A DNA stretch of 64,000 bases from assembly GCF_037893015.1 (NCBI RefSeq), contig NC_133658.1, positions 59,611,818 through 59,675,817 of the forward strand, in the 5' to 3' direction. Shown piece by piece: positions 37,101 through 52,100 of this stretch. Under the pieces are notes generated by a model. The model was not told where the DNA came from and did no database searches. It worked only from the letters and a program-made list of their open reading frames with translations. Positions within the stretch are counted from its first letter, which is position 1. The number at the start of each line of letters is the position of its first letter. The stretch comes from Macrotis lagotis (lineage: Eukaryota; Chordata; Mammalia; Peramelemorphia; Peramelidae). The position numbers and the translations under genes are program-made.

Positions 37101-40100
37101 CTAGAGAAATCTCCAACCTTTTCAGAAATGCTTGACTTGATAACTGTCAGTAGTCTATAGATATATGTGGGTTCAAAGGCAGCTCCAGGGCGGATATCCC
37201 TCACTATCTTGTCACCAAGAGCTACAAGAGAAATAAAACACAAGATTATAAAAATTAAAGCATATTCAGAAATAGAAGAAACTAGTTATTTATACCAAAA
37301 GATAGTAGGTGTGGCTACTTCTAAACCAGGCATATATCAAGCAATTGTTAGTTGCTGACAGGAGGACATGCCAATTTAGTCTTATTCAGTATCTCAATTA
37401 TTCATTTTGTATAGTCGAAAGAGCATCATTGAATTAAACAACTTACCTTGTTTGGCTTTTGGCGGTATTGGCATATTAGTGAACTCATTCATTAGTCGAA
37501 CACTAGAAGTAAAATAAAAAGGATATGAAAAATGCAATGGAAATTTTTGTCACAGAATATCACACTGAATGACAGATACAATTACACATAATATTCTTTA
37601 AAATACCAAAATCAAGAGAAACTTCAATTACTAAGTCTTCAGAACCCATCTTCTTTATGGCTGTTTTTGAATGTTATTTTTTTCCATAATGGTTTTAAAT
37701 ACCTAATCTCTGGCCAAAATAGCCAGAATTAATCCAAAAGATAATAATACTCAAAATGCTCATTTTCAGAAATCATATAATCCTGTTAGCATATTTAGTT
37801 TCTTAGTATAAAAATCAAGCCACAACAATAAACATTGCTAGCAACTCTACTTACAAACTGTCTATCATGGGTGTTGATGTGCATGGTCGCTGCACTTTGG
37901 AATACAATGGAATGAACTTCATTAGATGATACATTGGGGGGCAAGCAACCAATGCTTGCAGAGTCTAGATAAGAACATTAAGGAGGGATAAAGGAAATGC
38001 AAGAAATGATATTTCCTTAAGACAAATCAAATACACAGTCACTTAAAACTTCAGTAAAACAAGAAAATCATAATGATTTAGTTTTTGGATACACATAAGA
38101 ATTAACCAATCCTTTCCCTTTCTCATTCAAGTCAATGCAGGAATTTATTATGACATGTGTATGAAAAATGTTTTTAAATCAAAAAAAAAATTTAATTCCA
38201 TTTCAATATGGTAAACCTAAACTGACCATATATGGCTGGAGAACAGTAAAACAAACTCTGAGCTGTTTCCAAGTGGAAGGAACTTCAAAATTTTGGTCCA
38301 ACCCTTCACTCTTGGTTTATTATCATTTGCAAGCTAAAGGAAATCAAATTATATTGAAATAGTTAATAAAATATTTTTAAAATAATAATTTTTATCATAG
38401 ACCTCAAGTTACAAGCTCCTGGATTAAATTGAATAGTAACATGACTTTAAAGAAAAGTAAGTAAACTTTGGGAAAGGATACAGCATTGATGTAGCACCAG
38501 TTTCCTTTATTGATCAGCCCCCGGGGTTGCAAAGATACTGGTTTATGTATTAGCGTTACATTTTCTAGTAATTCTGAAAATTTAAAGATAACACACATTT
38601 AATAAATGAAGACAAGTGCCACGTAAGTCAATTATTTCCATTTTCCAAAGTCCTATCTTTAATAAATGCATACATGAAAAGGAAAACATTAGTTAAGTTG
38701 CAATTATTTTTCCCAATAAAATTTTAAAATAACAATTATTTTAGTAGAAACAAAACTGGAGATAAAAGCAGAATGAGATTACCTGTCTTTATACTCTTTG
38801 TAACTTTATCCCAAAATAATTCAATTTTATTTTCATAAAGAAAGGCATCCTTTTTTTTCATATTTAGTTACTGTCCATATCAGTGGTGTCAAACTCAAAC
38901 ACAAAGAGGGATATAAGGATCCCCCTATGGACTGTATAAGTACTCTGAAAACCAAATATTAATGCCATCTATATTCTACTATATTTCTACTTATTTTATT
39001 ATCTGCATCCCAATTATATTTTAAAGTAATTTCAATCCCACCTCAGACTTCATGTTTGACACCTCTGGTCTCTATCACAGTAAAATGCATCAAGAATTCA
39101 GATGTTCAAAGAGCAAGTATCAAAACTGCTAAAAACAGGCAAAAAAAAAATTGTCAAGATCTCATTTCCCCTCAAAACTCCAGGATCACAGGACGTTAAG
39201 CTATTAGAGACCTTAAAGGTCTTCTAGTACAACTCCCTAAAAAAAACTGAAGCCCACAAAGGTTAAAACTATTTGCCCAAGGTCACACAGATGGCCATTA
39301 TTCAAACCAAAGTTAGGACTCCAATATCAATGCTATTTCCATTAAACCATGCTTCCTCTCTAATTTAAAAATGATTTTTGAAAAAGTCTAAATAGAAACA
39401 TTTCTGACAACCATAAACAGGAAAATTATAGAATTAAAGATCAACATTTTTTCTAGGGACAAATCACTTGTATAAGGCAGCAATTTAGAACTCATTTCCA
39501 TCATACAAAATTTGGGGTCCAAAGTCTTTACTATTTATGACAGTAATATTTCCTCATTCCTCCATTCAGAATGCATAGAATGACTAACCTCTACCATACA
39601 GATGTTGGGAACAATGCCTGCTCTTGTTATATAAAAAGTTAAAATTTATTGGTTCCTCCTTCACAGTCTCTACAACCTAATAATGGGGTGGGTAGAGTAG
39701 TGATGTTCTGAATTTGAACTCAGAATATAAATATTAAGAACTATAAGTTACTTTGAAATGCAGAGAAACAAAAATAAAAGTTTTTCCTTAAGCAATTCCC
39801 TTGAAAGTTGTTCCTTTTTTAAAGCAGGAAATATGAATTCCCACCTACCCTCAGATTAACTATAAATAAATATACAAATTTAAATTTTCAGTTACATTAG
39901 ATTTTAGAAATTCCATTAGTAATAAAATGCTTTATAATTTTACAAAAAAATCCACATCTATTTTATCACTTAGTTCCCAATGTTATAAATAAAGTAGGCA
40001 TAGCAAATATTAACATCCTTGGGAAGCTGACTTGCTCTAAATGGCAGCTAAAAAGTGGAAAAATTTGTTAATTTGGTAAGACATGTGTTTAGGTTTTCTG

Positions 40101-43100
40101 ACTCCAAACTAATAACCTTTCCAGCATACCATATTTAATATGTGAGCTCTCAAACAATGCTAGGAACTATCAAGGATTGCTTATAGGTTTTCCTCTGACT
40201 CCTATTAACCTAAGTAATAATACCACACAGGACAGGGTGCAGGATATGGAATAGAGGAGTAGGTGATAAATTTGTGACAGCAGCCATTTCTACTTGGGAA
40301 CTTGTGGGGTCAGTTCTATTGTACTTCCTGAATGCTCCCACATTCCCTGGAAATTTTCTTTCCTTCTTTAGACTTGGACATCAAGTTGTCTACCTTAGCA
40401 AACATAGTGCCAAATTGATTAAGAAGAAATTTGACAGGAATAAATGCAAAGTCTTTCAGTTTGCATAGCTATAAAAACCAACTTTAAAGACAGAAGATAG
40501 GGTAGGCATGGTTAGATATTTGGGTGTAAAAGATCTGAAAGTTTTAGTGGTCTGAAATTTTAATAACATAACAGTCTGATATGACAAACAATAAAGCTTA
40601 TGCAATCCTAGGGTGTATGAAAAGGAGTATAATGTCCAGGAATAGGGACATGATATTTCTTGCTATACTTAGATCTAGGCAGACCTAAACTGTAATATTA
40701 TGTTCAGTTCTTGATACTACATTTTAGGAAGGACAGTGATAAACTTAGGTGGGGCCTAGGATAGAGAAAACCTTGAAGATAATCCCAAATGAAGATTAGT
40801 TTTAGGAATTAGGAATGTTTGGTTTAGTTTATAGAAGAGAAGACTGAAAAGGGATAGGAGAGCTACCTGCAAATAGCTGAAGGGCTATCATTTACAAGAC
40901 TTGTGCAGACATTTATGTCTGGCCTCACAGGGTGATGATGTTTTGTCCTTCATTCTCAAAGAAGACCATGATATCAGGGAGGTGATGCCATGATAAGCCC
41001 ATGAATTGGGTTTGAGTAAGGGGATGCTGTGTTAAGTCACTAGTCTCACTTCTCCTCCAGAACCATCTGTATCCATCTGGCTAGATATGAATCAGGACAA
41101 CTGGAGATGGCTCTAGATGCAAAGCAATCAGGGTCAAGTGACTTCCCCAGGATCACAAAGCTAGTAAGTGGCAAGTGTCTGAGGCCAGAATTGAACTCCC
41201 TTCCTCCTGGCTCCAAGGCCAGTGTCTATCTGTTAGAAACAATGGTTAGAAGTTGCAGATAAGGAACAACTTCTAACAATGGGAACTATCAAAAAATGAA
41301 CAGATGGCCTCAAAAGGCAGTGCTTTCCCTCTCATTTTATAGGTACAAAGACTAGATAACCACTTGTCAAAAAAAAAAAGAGTAAAGAGAATCTTTACAT
41401 ATACTTGTTCAAGTATAGGCTAAACCATATGGCCTTTCAAAGTCCCTTACAACTCTCAGATTCAGTGATGATGATTGCATTCCAGTCTATTCTGTTTTAT
41501 ATTGATGTTAATAATTTTATTTGAGTTACATGATATCTAACAATATTAAAACTGCATTTTGTAATTACAATGAAGGTTTTGTATAACTGCATATGTAGCA
41601 TAGATTTAACATAACCCTACTCCCATTAGACAGTTCTATGAAGGTGGACAGGCTTTTACTTCTCTATTTCTCAGCATTTAATATAACTCTCAACATAGAA
41701 GGCATTTTGTAAACAGATACTGAGTTTATCTGAAACTTTTATAAAATAAATCTGAGTTTTAGAAGCATAGTCAAAATATTCTACTACAATCTAACAATTT
41801 GGATGTCCCATTCCCAGAAAAGAGAATTTACCAATGAAATACACTCAAAAAAGGCAACTTCATTATCTACTTTTATCTCTTTAGTCCAACTGCATTCTGA
41901 ATCTATCTTTGCCCTAGTTCAATTCCATTTAATTCTTAGTGAAGCTATACACTGCTTAGTCTAGATTATATGCTGTATTTGAAAGTAACAAAACTATCTG
42001 TTTTTAAATCCTTTTAAATCAAACTTAGACTCTTCTTGGTGCATGTTAATGAAATTTTAATTTTTAAATAAATGGATTATATGGTTATTCTTTTATTGAT
42101 TTCTTAATAACACAATCTTCCTCAATAGCCAATGCAAATGTTAACTTTTATACTCCCCTTACTTGAGAAAGCTGAGGTCAACTGATACTCTCAACTTCCC
42201 TCCTTTCCATAAAACTTCAATAATCATGAAGCAACTCCCCTTTCCAGTTTCAGACCCTCAATGGCCTTGGCTCTACCAATCAAGCCCTTTCTGACATTTC
42301 ATCAAGTCTAAACCCAACTTTCAAAGAACAGGAAGCACTAAACATTTTTTCCATACATAAATATTTTCTTTACATGCAACTTTTCTATACAAAGTCATAT
42401 GTTACATTTTCATCACAAGAATAAAATTCTTTAGGTGATGTATGATAAGATAGAAATCTTATCAAGTATATCCTAAATGAGGATAAACAATACCCAGAAT
42501 TAGTTATTTCAAATAGGATTCTAGTCTCCAGAAATAAAAATTTTAATATACATAAAAGAAAATTCCAAAGGCAAAAACACAATTTCTAGTTAAAAATAAG
42601 ATTTTTAAAAATTATATGCAGTTCCCTTAGTTCTACATAAAGTATTTAAATGCAATAAAATATCGATCTGGGAGGCACTCTGTTTCAGTTACACTTACTC
42701 AGGGGAACAGCAAAATAGAAATTCAATGGTTCTACAACATTAAAATCAAGTCTTTGGCATCCCCTTGTGGTTCCTTTACTAACTGCAAAAACATATCATT
42801 TATTTCAAGAAGATGGTGTCAATTTTTAATCTGAGCTAAAAAGATAAAACCATAGATGTAGAAACTAGAAACCCAGAGGTTAAGAGACATATCCAAGGCA
42901 ACATGGATATTAAGTGACAGAGGAACAATTCAAATCCAAGTAATTGGACTACTCCAAATTCAATCTTCTTTCCAAGACAGATTTTAAGACACTGAGTTAA
43001 TTTAATTCAGTTATAGAATATGACTAATACAATTCCAAAATTTTTGCATATAGAAGAATCTTCTAAAAGGGAAAATCTGCTTCAGGCAAATATTATATAG

Positions 43101-46100
43101 ATCATGGAAATGAACTTGGAGGTGGAAGATCTACCCTGAAGTCCCAGGTCCAACTAGTACTACCTGTATGACCCTAGGTAGAACAACTGACCTCTCTATG
43201 TCTCAATTTCTTAATTTTAAAAATCAGAATAACATTTATGCCATGGAGTTTTTGTGAAGAGTATTTTGTAAAATGCAGAGTCAGACAGATGTGATTATTA
43301 CTAATATCATTTTTCTAATTTCTTAAATCAGAGGACACAAATAAGGATTATCTATCAATTACTATTTATATAAGGCAGCATGATAGAAAGGAAAGTGCTC
43401 TGGCTTTGTAGATTAAGGATCTGAACTGATTTCAAGTTTTGCAAGTTGTGTGACCGTGAGCAAATCATTTCCTCTTGTCAAGTCTCTTGACTCTCAAAAT
43501 CAGCCAATTTCCCAGGAATGTTGGGATAATTTTGTAAACCTTAGAAGTTAACAGAAAAATAAATTAAAACGTAAAAGATTGTCTCTACTCAACTTTAAAA
43601 CCCAAATTCAATTTAAAAAGATTCTGTGCCAAGGTGTCTATCACTGTACTATACAACCCTGAAATAAAAAATATATAAAATGGACATACATACCCTCAAA
43701 AAGTTTAGAAGTTTTCAACTGACTTCTGATATCTTATTTAGAGCATTTGTTTCTCTACATTTTTATCTCAATATATATTCAAAACATTCAACAGAATGTT
43801 TCTACTTCAAATTGAATGAACTTTGAAGATTTTTCTTCTTCAAAGTAAGTAAATAAATAATACTTTTACCTTAAAGGAGGGGCTACTATAAAAGCAAATT
43901 TCTTCAAAGGGAATAGAAATAAAGGGTATACAGTTTTCATAGTTTTCATTTATAATGTAATTCAAAACATATAAATGAAAAAAGTTGTACTAATTATGTT
44001 GCAAGAGCACAAATAATCCAAAGGTCAGTCCATATGCCTTGCTGGTGACCATAAAATGACAAGGGATATTGAATGAATATGGACAAGAGTTATAAGAGGT
44101 AAGGGAATTGTAAGAAGGGGTATTCACAATGATAAAATCATAGTGGATTCATCCAAGTATCAAAGTTCACTTATACCATAATTTTTATTTGGTTCTCATG
44201 TTTAACATCCCTGTGGAAAGAAAAGGCAGAACAAATAATATTCCACTTTGGAAAGTTGAGCTTAAAATTTAAAAACAAATAATTTGTTCAATTATGAAAG
44301 AAGCCTAGAATAATTCCCTGAACAGTGCTCTTTACATCACTTTCCAAAAGTTTATAGAATAAAATGTTTATGTATCAAGAGGAGAAATATCAACTTTAAT
44401 TTTAAAAATTAAGCTTTTAATTTCCATAGTCTTCTTATCAATCTACATCATTTCTCTTTCAACAAAAAAACATTTAAGAATAGGCCAAAAATTATTAAAC
44501 TATTTAATATTTTAAAAGATAAGTCCATTCAGAAACTATTATGGTCTAATTACACTTATGATGCCTATTTATTAAACATCTGCTTGGCAAAATAACTGCA
44601 AAGACCACGAAATAAAACTATGGATTAGTATTTTACAGTGTTCATTAACAAATATCTTCTTCCACCTTGTGGTCAAAGAATACTACTGCACAAAAATATT
44701 ATTCTCACACTATTGTTCAAAATGGTCAATTACTGATTACAGCAAAACTAAGATAAATTCTGCTTAAATTTTGCAGTTATTGCTTACTCTGCTTAAATGA
44801 TTCTTACTACTCTATTGTATTGAGATTGCCATTCAATGAAAGATACAATGATTCTGAACATGAAGAAGAAAGCAGAATGACAAAGGCTAGGAAAAGTCAG
44901 GAGAAAAAAATCAGGCCACAGTAATAATGTGGGAAAAACAGGAGAGCAGGCAGAGAGAATACAGGTTGAGAAATATTGGCATCAGAATCAAAGAGAAAAA
45001 CAGATAAGAACAGGAGACTTAACAGGGGCAAGAATAGGGCAAAAGAGAATTTAAAAGGGTAAGAACAATTCTATACAACAAATTAAACACCATGTCTAAG
45101 ACATGGTTCTAGGTGCTAGAAGGAAGTCAGAGAGGGGAGGGTAAGACAAGAAAACATGAGTAACATTGTGATTATGAAAAAGTAAGGAAATAGGGGGAAG
45201 AAATTTAAAAAAAACTGTAGGTCAAAAATTAGAAACTTATAAATCTTTAAATCCAAAATGAGCAGCCCTCAAGGATGAATTTCCTTTAACTGTCCCCTGA
45301 CAAGTGGTTGCTTGGTTAGTATTCTTATTGATGGAGGAAGACTATAGGGAGGATACAATAAACTGTGATATGGCTTACTGTATAACTGTGAGACTTCTGG
45401 CATGATGATCTGTTATAGTTCACATTTGTATAGCCCTTGACAGTTTATAAAATGCTTTCTTAACAGCCTTGTGAGGCAGGTAATTCAAGTATTACTGTCC
45501 CCATCTGTAAAATGAGGAAATGGTGTCTCAGAGAAAGGAACTGACCTACACAAGGTTAGAGAACTCAAGCACTTTGACATCAAGTCAAGGTTGTTTCAGG
45601 CAAGCTCTGATAAGTATTCTTCTTGTTCAAAGAGGATATAATCATTTAAGTCTAAAAAGTAATACATCTTCTTCCCCCGCCCCAAAGTCTGTTCAAATAA
45701 GACACCACAAAATAGTAAGTTCTGGGTGAATTACATATTTTGTATATAACTGTCAGTAGCTCACACCCAAATTATTAGGGAAATACATTTGAGGTAACAA
45801 AGTATCCCTTCATATGCCCAAGCTAACATATACCTTAAATTATGCCACATGATCCATACCTGACTTTTGACTAATGCAAACAATCAGGAGTTGATTGTAT
45901 GGATTTTTTACTTTGTTCTATTTGAGAGGTAGCATTCTTCCATTACTACACATTTACAGTATCTTACTGGCAACCTACACTACAGTTTTTATTATCAACA
46001 ACTCTACATAGAGATATCCCTCATCTATACTTTTTTTGAGTACAATATCACCTAAACTGCAGAGAATTTCAAAATAAGTTATAATTAATAGAATTACTTT

Positions 46101-49100
46101 AAACTATATAAACGAGGAAACTGAGAACTCTAAAATAATCAGGAATATAAGTGCTGGCTCAAACTATACTCAGTGGATTAAAGAGTTCTCTATGAAATCT
46201 GCTGAAGCATAAAAAAATGCAGTCGCTTGATGGCCTATTTTTAATGCACACCATACATAGCTGGTATACATTAGATTTCTATATATCATTCAATTAGTTA
46301 TAATAAACTCAGTATCACTTCAAGCATTGTACATTTTCTTATACAAACAGTAACATTTTGCTATTATGCATATTTTATGCATCTAAAATTGGCTTCCCCA
46401 TCAAAATTAGGATTTAAAGGTCATATTACCATTTAAGAATCCATGAAAACTTCAGGTGCAGAACTTTCATTGATTCATAAGACTCATTAAGTGAGACGTA
46501 ATCGACATTCAGATGTTCTTGACCTGCTTTTCTGTGATCTTCCTAACTTTCCAGAACATGCTCCAAGTCTTTCTTTTCCTCATTAACACCCATTTGGTGG
46601 AACACGCTATCTTGGTCACCTGATCTGATGAAGGACAGCAAAGTGACCAACATTTACTACTACCTATTGGCTACAGAAATAGCTTATGTCTTATGAGTGG
46701 GAGAGTTGAAATTTAGTTCCTACAGAATAGAGACATACATCATAATTATCTTTTTTGGCAGTATGACAAAAGAACATAGTACGATTTTGCTCATGTCTTG
46801 AACTATTCATGACTTCAAATCTCCAAGTGATTTTTCTAAAAACCACTTTAGTATGTAAATCTCCAACATAATATAAACAAATTTTTTCAAGTTGAAGATT
46901 TAAAATGAACTTGAACTACTTTACTTAATTTTAAACCAAGATTTTAAATTATTTGTTTACTTTTGAAGTTACACCAATGTGGAACATGCTCTGATAGGCT
47001 TTACCAAACTGAGAAAGTTTTGAGTCTGTCCTCAAGGACAAATGTGCGTAGGATATGGCATTTCCAAGTTCTAATAATGCAAATAAAGATAGGGGATCAC
47101 AAGGTATCATTAAGTGAAAAGGCACTGCTTTATGAATTTATTTCTTTAAGACTTCACTTTCTTACGTGTAGGTGGATAATCTCTAGTCCAAAATAAACTG
47201 AATAATCTCTAAAGTTCCTACTAACTATGACAGCATGAGCTGTATTAGGGAATTCTGGTATACAGAGATATATAAGTGAGCTTCAGTTAATAATGTATTA
47301 TCAGCACCTCACCTCACAATATAAATGACATAAGGAGTAATAAGAACTATATGATCACATATTTCTATATCAAACAAGTAGAATCATTATTTTTTTCTTA
47401 AACATCAAAAGGGACCTGAGAAACTATCTAGTTCAACTCAAAAGATTGTAGCCCAGAGGAATACCTTGTCCAGGAATCATGTGGCTAGTTTAAATAAAGG
47501 GCAGAGGCAGGGTAGAACCAAACAGCCAGATATTTTTCCTACTAATTTTGTTTTATTTCATTTAAAAATTTACCAAATTATATTTGTGTCCTGTTAGCTG
47601 CAAAGTAGACAACAATTCTTTTAAAATAATACTGAGCAAATTTTGTCTAAAGTGAAGAAATATCAATTACAAAAGAATACCTTTAACAAGATTAAGACAC
47701 TTTATAGAATGGTTCTGGGTGATGTGACCCCACCCACTCCCCACCATCCAAAAGTTTACCTATAAGGTTATAAATAAAACAAACCTTTAAAGAAAAAGCC
47801 AATTCTGAAAAACAAACAAAAACATCAAACTGTAACTAGTAAAATATAAAATTTGCTTTACTAAGCAAATTATTCATGATCTATGCTAGTGGAAGAACAG
47901 CAATCTAAATAATATGCGTATTTTAAATATAGGGTTTACTTGGGATTCAAAATAACTGACTTGGGACAAGTCTAAATAGAACCCTGGGGTTCAACTGCTT
48001 CCTATTCCCTGCTAAAAAAGTACAACAGATTGCCCTCTGAAGCTCTTAAGTTCTCTCCTCTTCCCCAATTCTCTTCTTACTTGCTCATACCTTCCCTAGA
48101 CTATAGGAGAAAACTTGGTGTGTGGTATCTAAAAACTTTTAGTAAGCTGCTTTAATGCAAACTGAATAAAGGAAATTACAGTAAATAGACATAACTTGGT
48201 AGTGTTAAAGAAGGACTTGGGAAGAATGAATGATACCAACAAAAAGATGGAAGCAATACCTGGCAAGAAAACAATTATCAAGAGTTGACTGTGGTTGGTT
48301 TGGGGATACTTTGCATGGTTCCTATATAACTTTCTATTTTACCTCTATTGCTTTTAAATTAAGACTAATGTCAGAAAAGTGCTTGCTAAACAGCAGGAGG
48401 AGGAGGAGGAATCACTTCGGCATAATAATGGAGTGTGAAAAATCTACAAAAAGGATAGCCCACTTTAAACTAAATATATAGAACAAAACCCCATAAAATT
48501 ATAGTACATATGGTATATCCATCTTAATAATTTAATACAATCCAAACCTCATTACAACAGTCCAACAAACTTTCTATGTAACTAGAATTCAACATTTTAT
48601 TTTAAATAAGTAGACCTAAAGATCTTACAGATTTTTGCTGTTATGACTTTTATCGTAAAAAACTTAAAATACTCTTCATTGTGAAAATTAAACTGAATTA
48701 TTTAAATTACAAAAAGGGGGAAATTTAATCATTTTATAAATAACAAATCTTTGTTTAATCAATTAATATAACTGATTAAATAAGATGGCAAATGATAATA
48801 TCAATTATATATATATATATTAAGTAAATATAAATAAAATAATTTGATGGTTTCATCAATAATATCAATAATTTCATCAATAATTAATGGGAAAATCATA
48901 ACAGGTTTTAAATTTGGAGAAAATTTTGAAAAATCACTATCAAATCAATGCAAATATTTCTAATAACTGGCACACAAAGGCAAAACCAGAGAATATATGA
49001 GAAAAGGAATTTACTTTAAAAATACACTAAAATTTGTTATCATGTAACTGACAATTTGCATTATTTTGAATGAAGATAAGTAAATTTTTGTAAACTGTTT

Positions 49101-49129
49101 CCAAGTATTTTTGATACCAGAAAGATCAA

Positions 49130-49183
<54 letters not shown>

Positions 49184-52100
49184 GCTCTTCTCAAGAAGTA
49201 TGTTGTGTTTTTAGCTCACAAGAGTATTCTACTTTATCATAAAAGTTATTAAGGTTAAAAGTCACTTCCTTTGGCAAAGGAGAGACAGGGGGCAGGTCCA
49301 AAGATCTACATGGAGTTTACAGTGTATTTCTTCTTCATGTCAATCTCTTCCTGGACTCATTTTGAAAAAGGAAGCATTATTAGTCTATTAATTATCTGGC
49401 AGTATATATTAAATGGAAATCTTAAAATCTCAAGCCAATTTCCCGTTACATGAATCATGCTTCAGGGTTGTCTTCAATTGTTGTTGTATATTCAAACATT
49501 AAAAAATTCTAAAATTGACCTAAGCAAAATATGAGAAAAATAAGCCATTAAGAACTGTTAGTGAAGGGGAAGTAACATGCCAAATCCCAAGATTAATTTT
49601 ATTGGGAATATGTGATTATGTTTTTGACTGAACCAAGTTAAAAACAACCTAGACAGTATGGATCATAGGATTATAATCAGATTTAGAGATAGAAAAAGGC
49701 TGAGAAGTCATCTAATCCAATCTTATTCACTTTAGAAATGAGCAAAGTGAGGCAAAGGAAAGGTTAGATAACTAGTCCAGGATCAGAAAGGTGACAGAGC
49801 CAGAATTAAAACCCAAATTCCTTTAACTCTGAAGGTCATTTTAAAAATTTAAGACTGAATATATATAGCATTAAAAATTGAATGCTTCCAAATCTAAACA
49901 TGCAAAACAGAAAAATTATAGTTTATTTCACCTCAAAGGCACCTAATTATGGAAACAATAATTGTAAAAAGTGACAATAATTATTAATTTTTTTAGAAAT
50001 AAAAAATTAAAATATGACTAGGAATAGGGTTTTACCCCAAGGCCCATAATTCTGTTAGAGGTAAAAAATTCTTACTTTAGCTTCAGAAAACCATCCCTGG
50101 CTTTTAAGATTTTTTTAAAGATTTGATTCTAAGAATGTCAATGTACAAACAGTGGGCCCTTCTAAGTTTTACAAGGGCAAAAGGTTCATATATAATGACT
50201 GACATTGTGTTAACTTAGAAGTCTAATTCTATTACTGCTTTTACATGAAGAATTTCCTTTTTAACAAAAATACAATATTTAAAAGAATTATCTTTCTTTT
50301 TTTTGCATCTGTATGTGCCCTCAAAGAGCATTAAGTTTTAATTTTTTTAAGGTGTTTTTTTTTTTGCAAGGCAAATGGGGTTAAGTGGCTTGCCCAAGGC
50401 CACACAGCTAGGTAATTATTGAGTGTCTGAGACCGGATTTGAACCCAGGTAATCCTCTGACTCCAGGGCCAAAGCTTTATCCACTGTACCACCTATCCAC
50501 CCCAAATTTTAAATTTTTAAAGAAAAAGAAGCCTTGAAAGTGAATTGTGTCATCACTGTGACTATATAAAACCCAAGTTACAATTTTTTTTATATTGGCA
50601 TTTCTAAAGAAAAAATTACCCCTGGATGAAAATTTTCCCTAGTTTCTCCTATCCAAATGTGACCTGCGATTTTGTTGAAATTCTGAAGAAAATCAATTTA
50701 AATTTCTCTTATGTTGGCATTATAAAAGAGGTACTTCTTAAAAGTCAACTATTTACTCCATGAAACTTTCTTACAATTAAAAACAAAACTGGAAATATGC
50801 TAATATGATATAGTGCAAATTAGAGAAAGAATATTATATTAAATTATATTAATTCTTGTAACTTAAAGAAACAAGGCTACTTCATTACACCACCATAAAA
50901 CTGCTAGGCAACAGAAAGGATACTCAATCAAAAACTGGAAAAAGAATTTGTTCTAGTAATAAATGAAACTTTTAAACATTTAACATTGAAGTATAATTAT
51001 TCCTTTGTGATTAGAAATATATTTCATTAATTTTTATCACATATATAGAAATATTCCATAAATTCCCAGAAAATAGGCAATTTAAAATTGCAATGCTTCA
51101 GAATTTCAACAACTTAATTTTGATCCTTCAATTCCAGACTGATCTACAATGTTTCATTTTTATTTATAAAAACTTTATAATGCTTAACCAAAGGTTAATC
51201 ACAATTGCCCATATTTCACTTTCAGTTGTAATCTTTGTTAACTATACCTGCAATCTTTATGGCTACAGGATCCTCTGAAACTGGAACAAGCCCTTCTTTG
51301 ACTTCAACCTGTTTTTCAGGGACCAGAGCTGTTGTGGCAGGAGGGGAATATTTAGTTTCAACATAAGCCACAGGTGTGGAAGCAGAGGGCTTAGAATTGT
51401 GAAAAAGGCTAGCCCAAGATTTAGCAGGCTGATTAACAGAAACTGATCCTGTAACAGGGGCTGTGACTTCAGCAGTAGGTGAAGCATTGTCATGTTTGGC
51501 TGGATCTGAGTCAGTGCTTTCCACAGTGTACAATTCTACCCCATTGGCAGCTGGGCCCTCAACAGAGGATTCAAGTGTTTGTCCATTAGCAACTCCAAGA
51601 TTTTCAGTAGTACCAGTACAAGGCTGTGCAACAGCTGTCCTTAATGGGCTACCCCTGCCAGCCTCCGAAGGGATGCAAGACTGTTCAAAATTAGTAACAT
51701 GGCATACCTCAGGCTGCCCTGCAGTCCTGACATTGTCTAGTGCTCTAGGAAAAGAATCATCAGGCACAGTGTCACTGATGAAGTCCACAGAATTTTCAGG
51801 GCTATTACAAGTCCTTGGTATAGTTGATGGTGGTATATTTCTCATAAATTCTGTTTCCTCTGTGCTTATATTGTTCAGTACTGATGAATTTGCATGACCA
51901 TTTACAAGGGCTTCTGTAGGAATATGGTCACCGCCATCTTTCAAATAACTGTAGTATCCAGGTGGCCTTTTTTTCTTCTTTTTACGTTCCCTTTGTCCAA
52001 GGCCACCAGAAAGGTTATCATTTTCTATATTTTCAGCTTCAGCATTAGAACCATTATCCAAAGCAAGCATAGGGCTTGTGAACTGGCAGTCGATGGAGTT

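Larger units (their letters stand above)
38574..51247 (-). other. USP10: USP10 intron 4 (largest intron inside the window)
   Basis: 12.7 kb. Named repeats: hAT MITE at 38881; MIR-type pieces at about 39180-39360, 42850-42970, 43085-43330, 43375-43560, 45405-45640, 47395-47530 and 49655-49835; CR1/L3 at 40420-41470; purine-rich patch at 44860-45230; (TG)n at 49132; antisense SINE at 50340. The rest, including 45700-47390 and 47530-49130, is AT-rich without recognised content. Confidence 0.6.

Noticed and set aside
49132..49180. CRISPR or minisatellite array
   Set aside because: It is a plain TG microsatellite; no spaced direct repeats are present in the window.
51463..51897. 144-codon plus-strand frame
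   Set aside because: Antisense shadow of USP10 exon 4.
51222..52070. 282-codon open frame starting at an internal Met as an independent gene
   Set aside because: It is the interior of USP10 exon 4 plus a few intronic codons; the same frame extends upstream to the acceptor at 52279.
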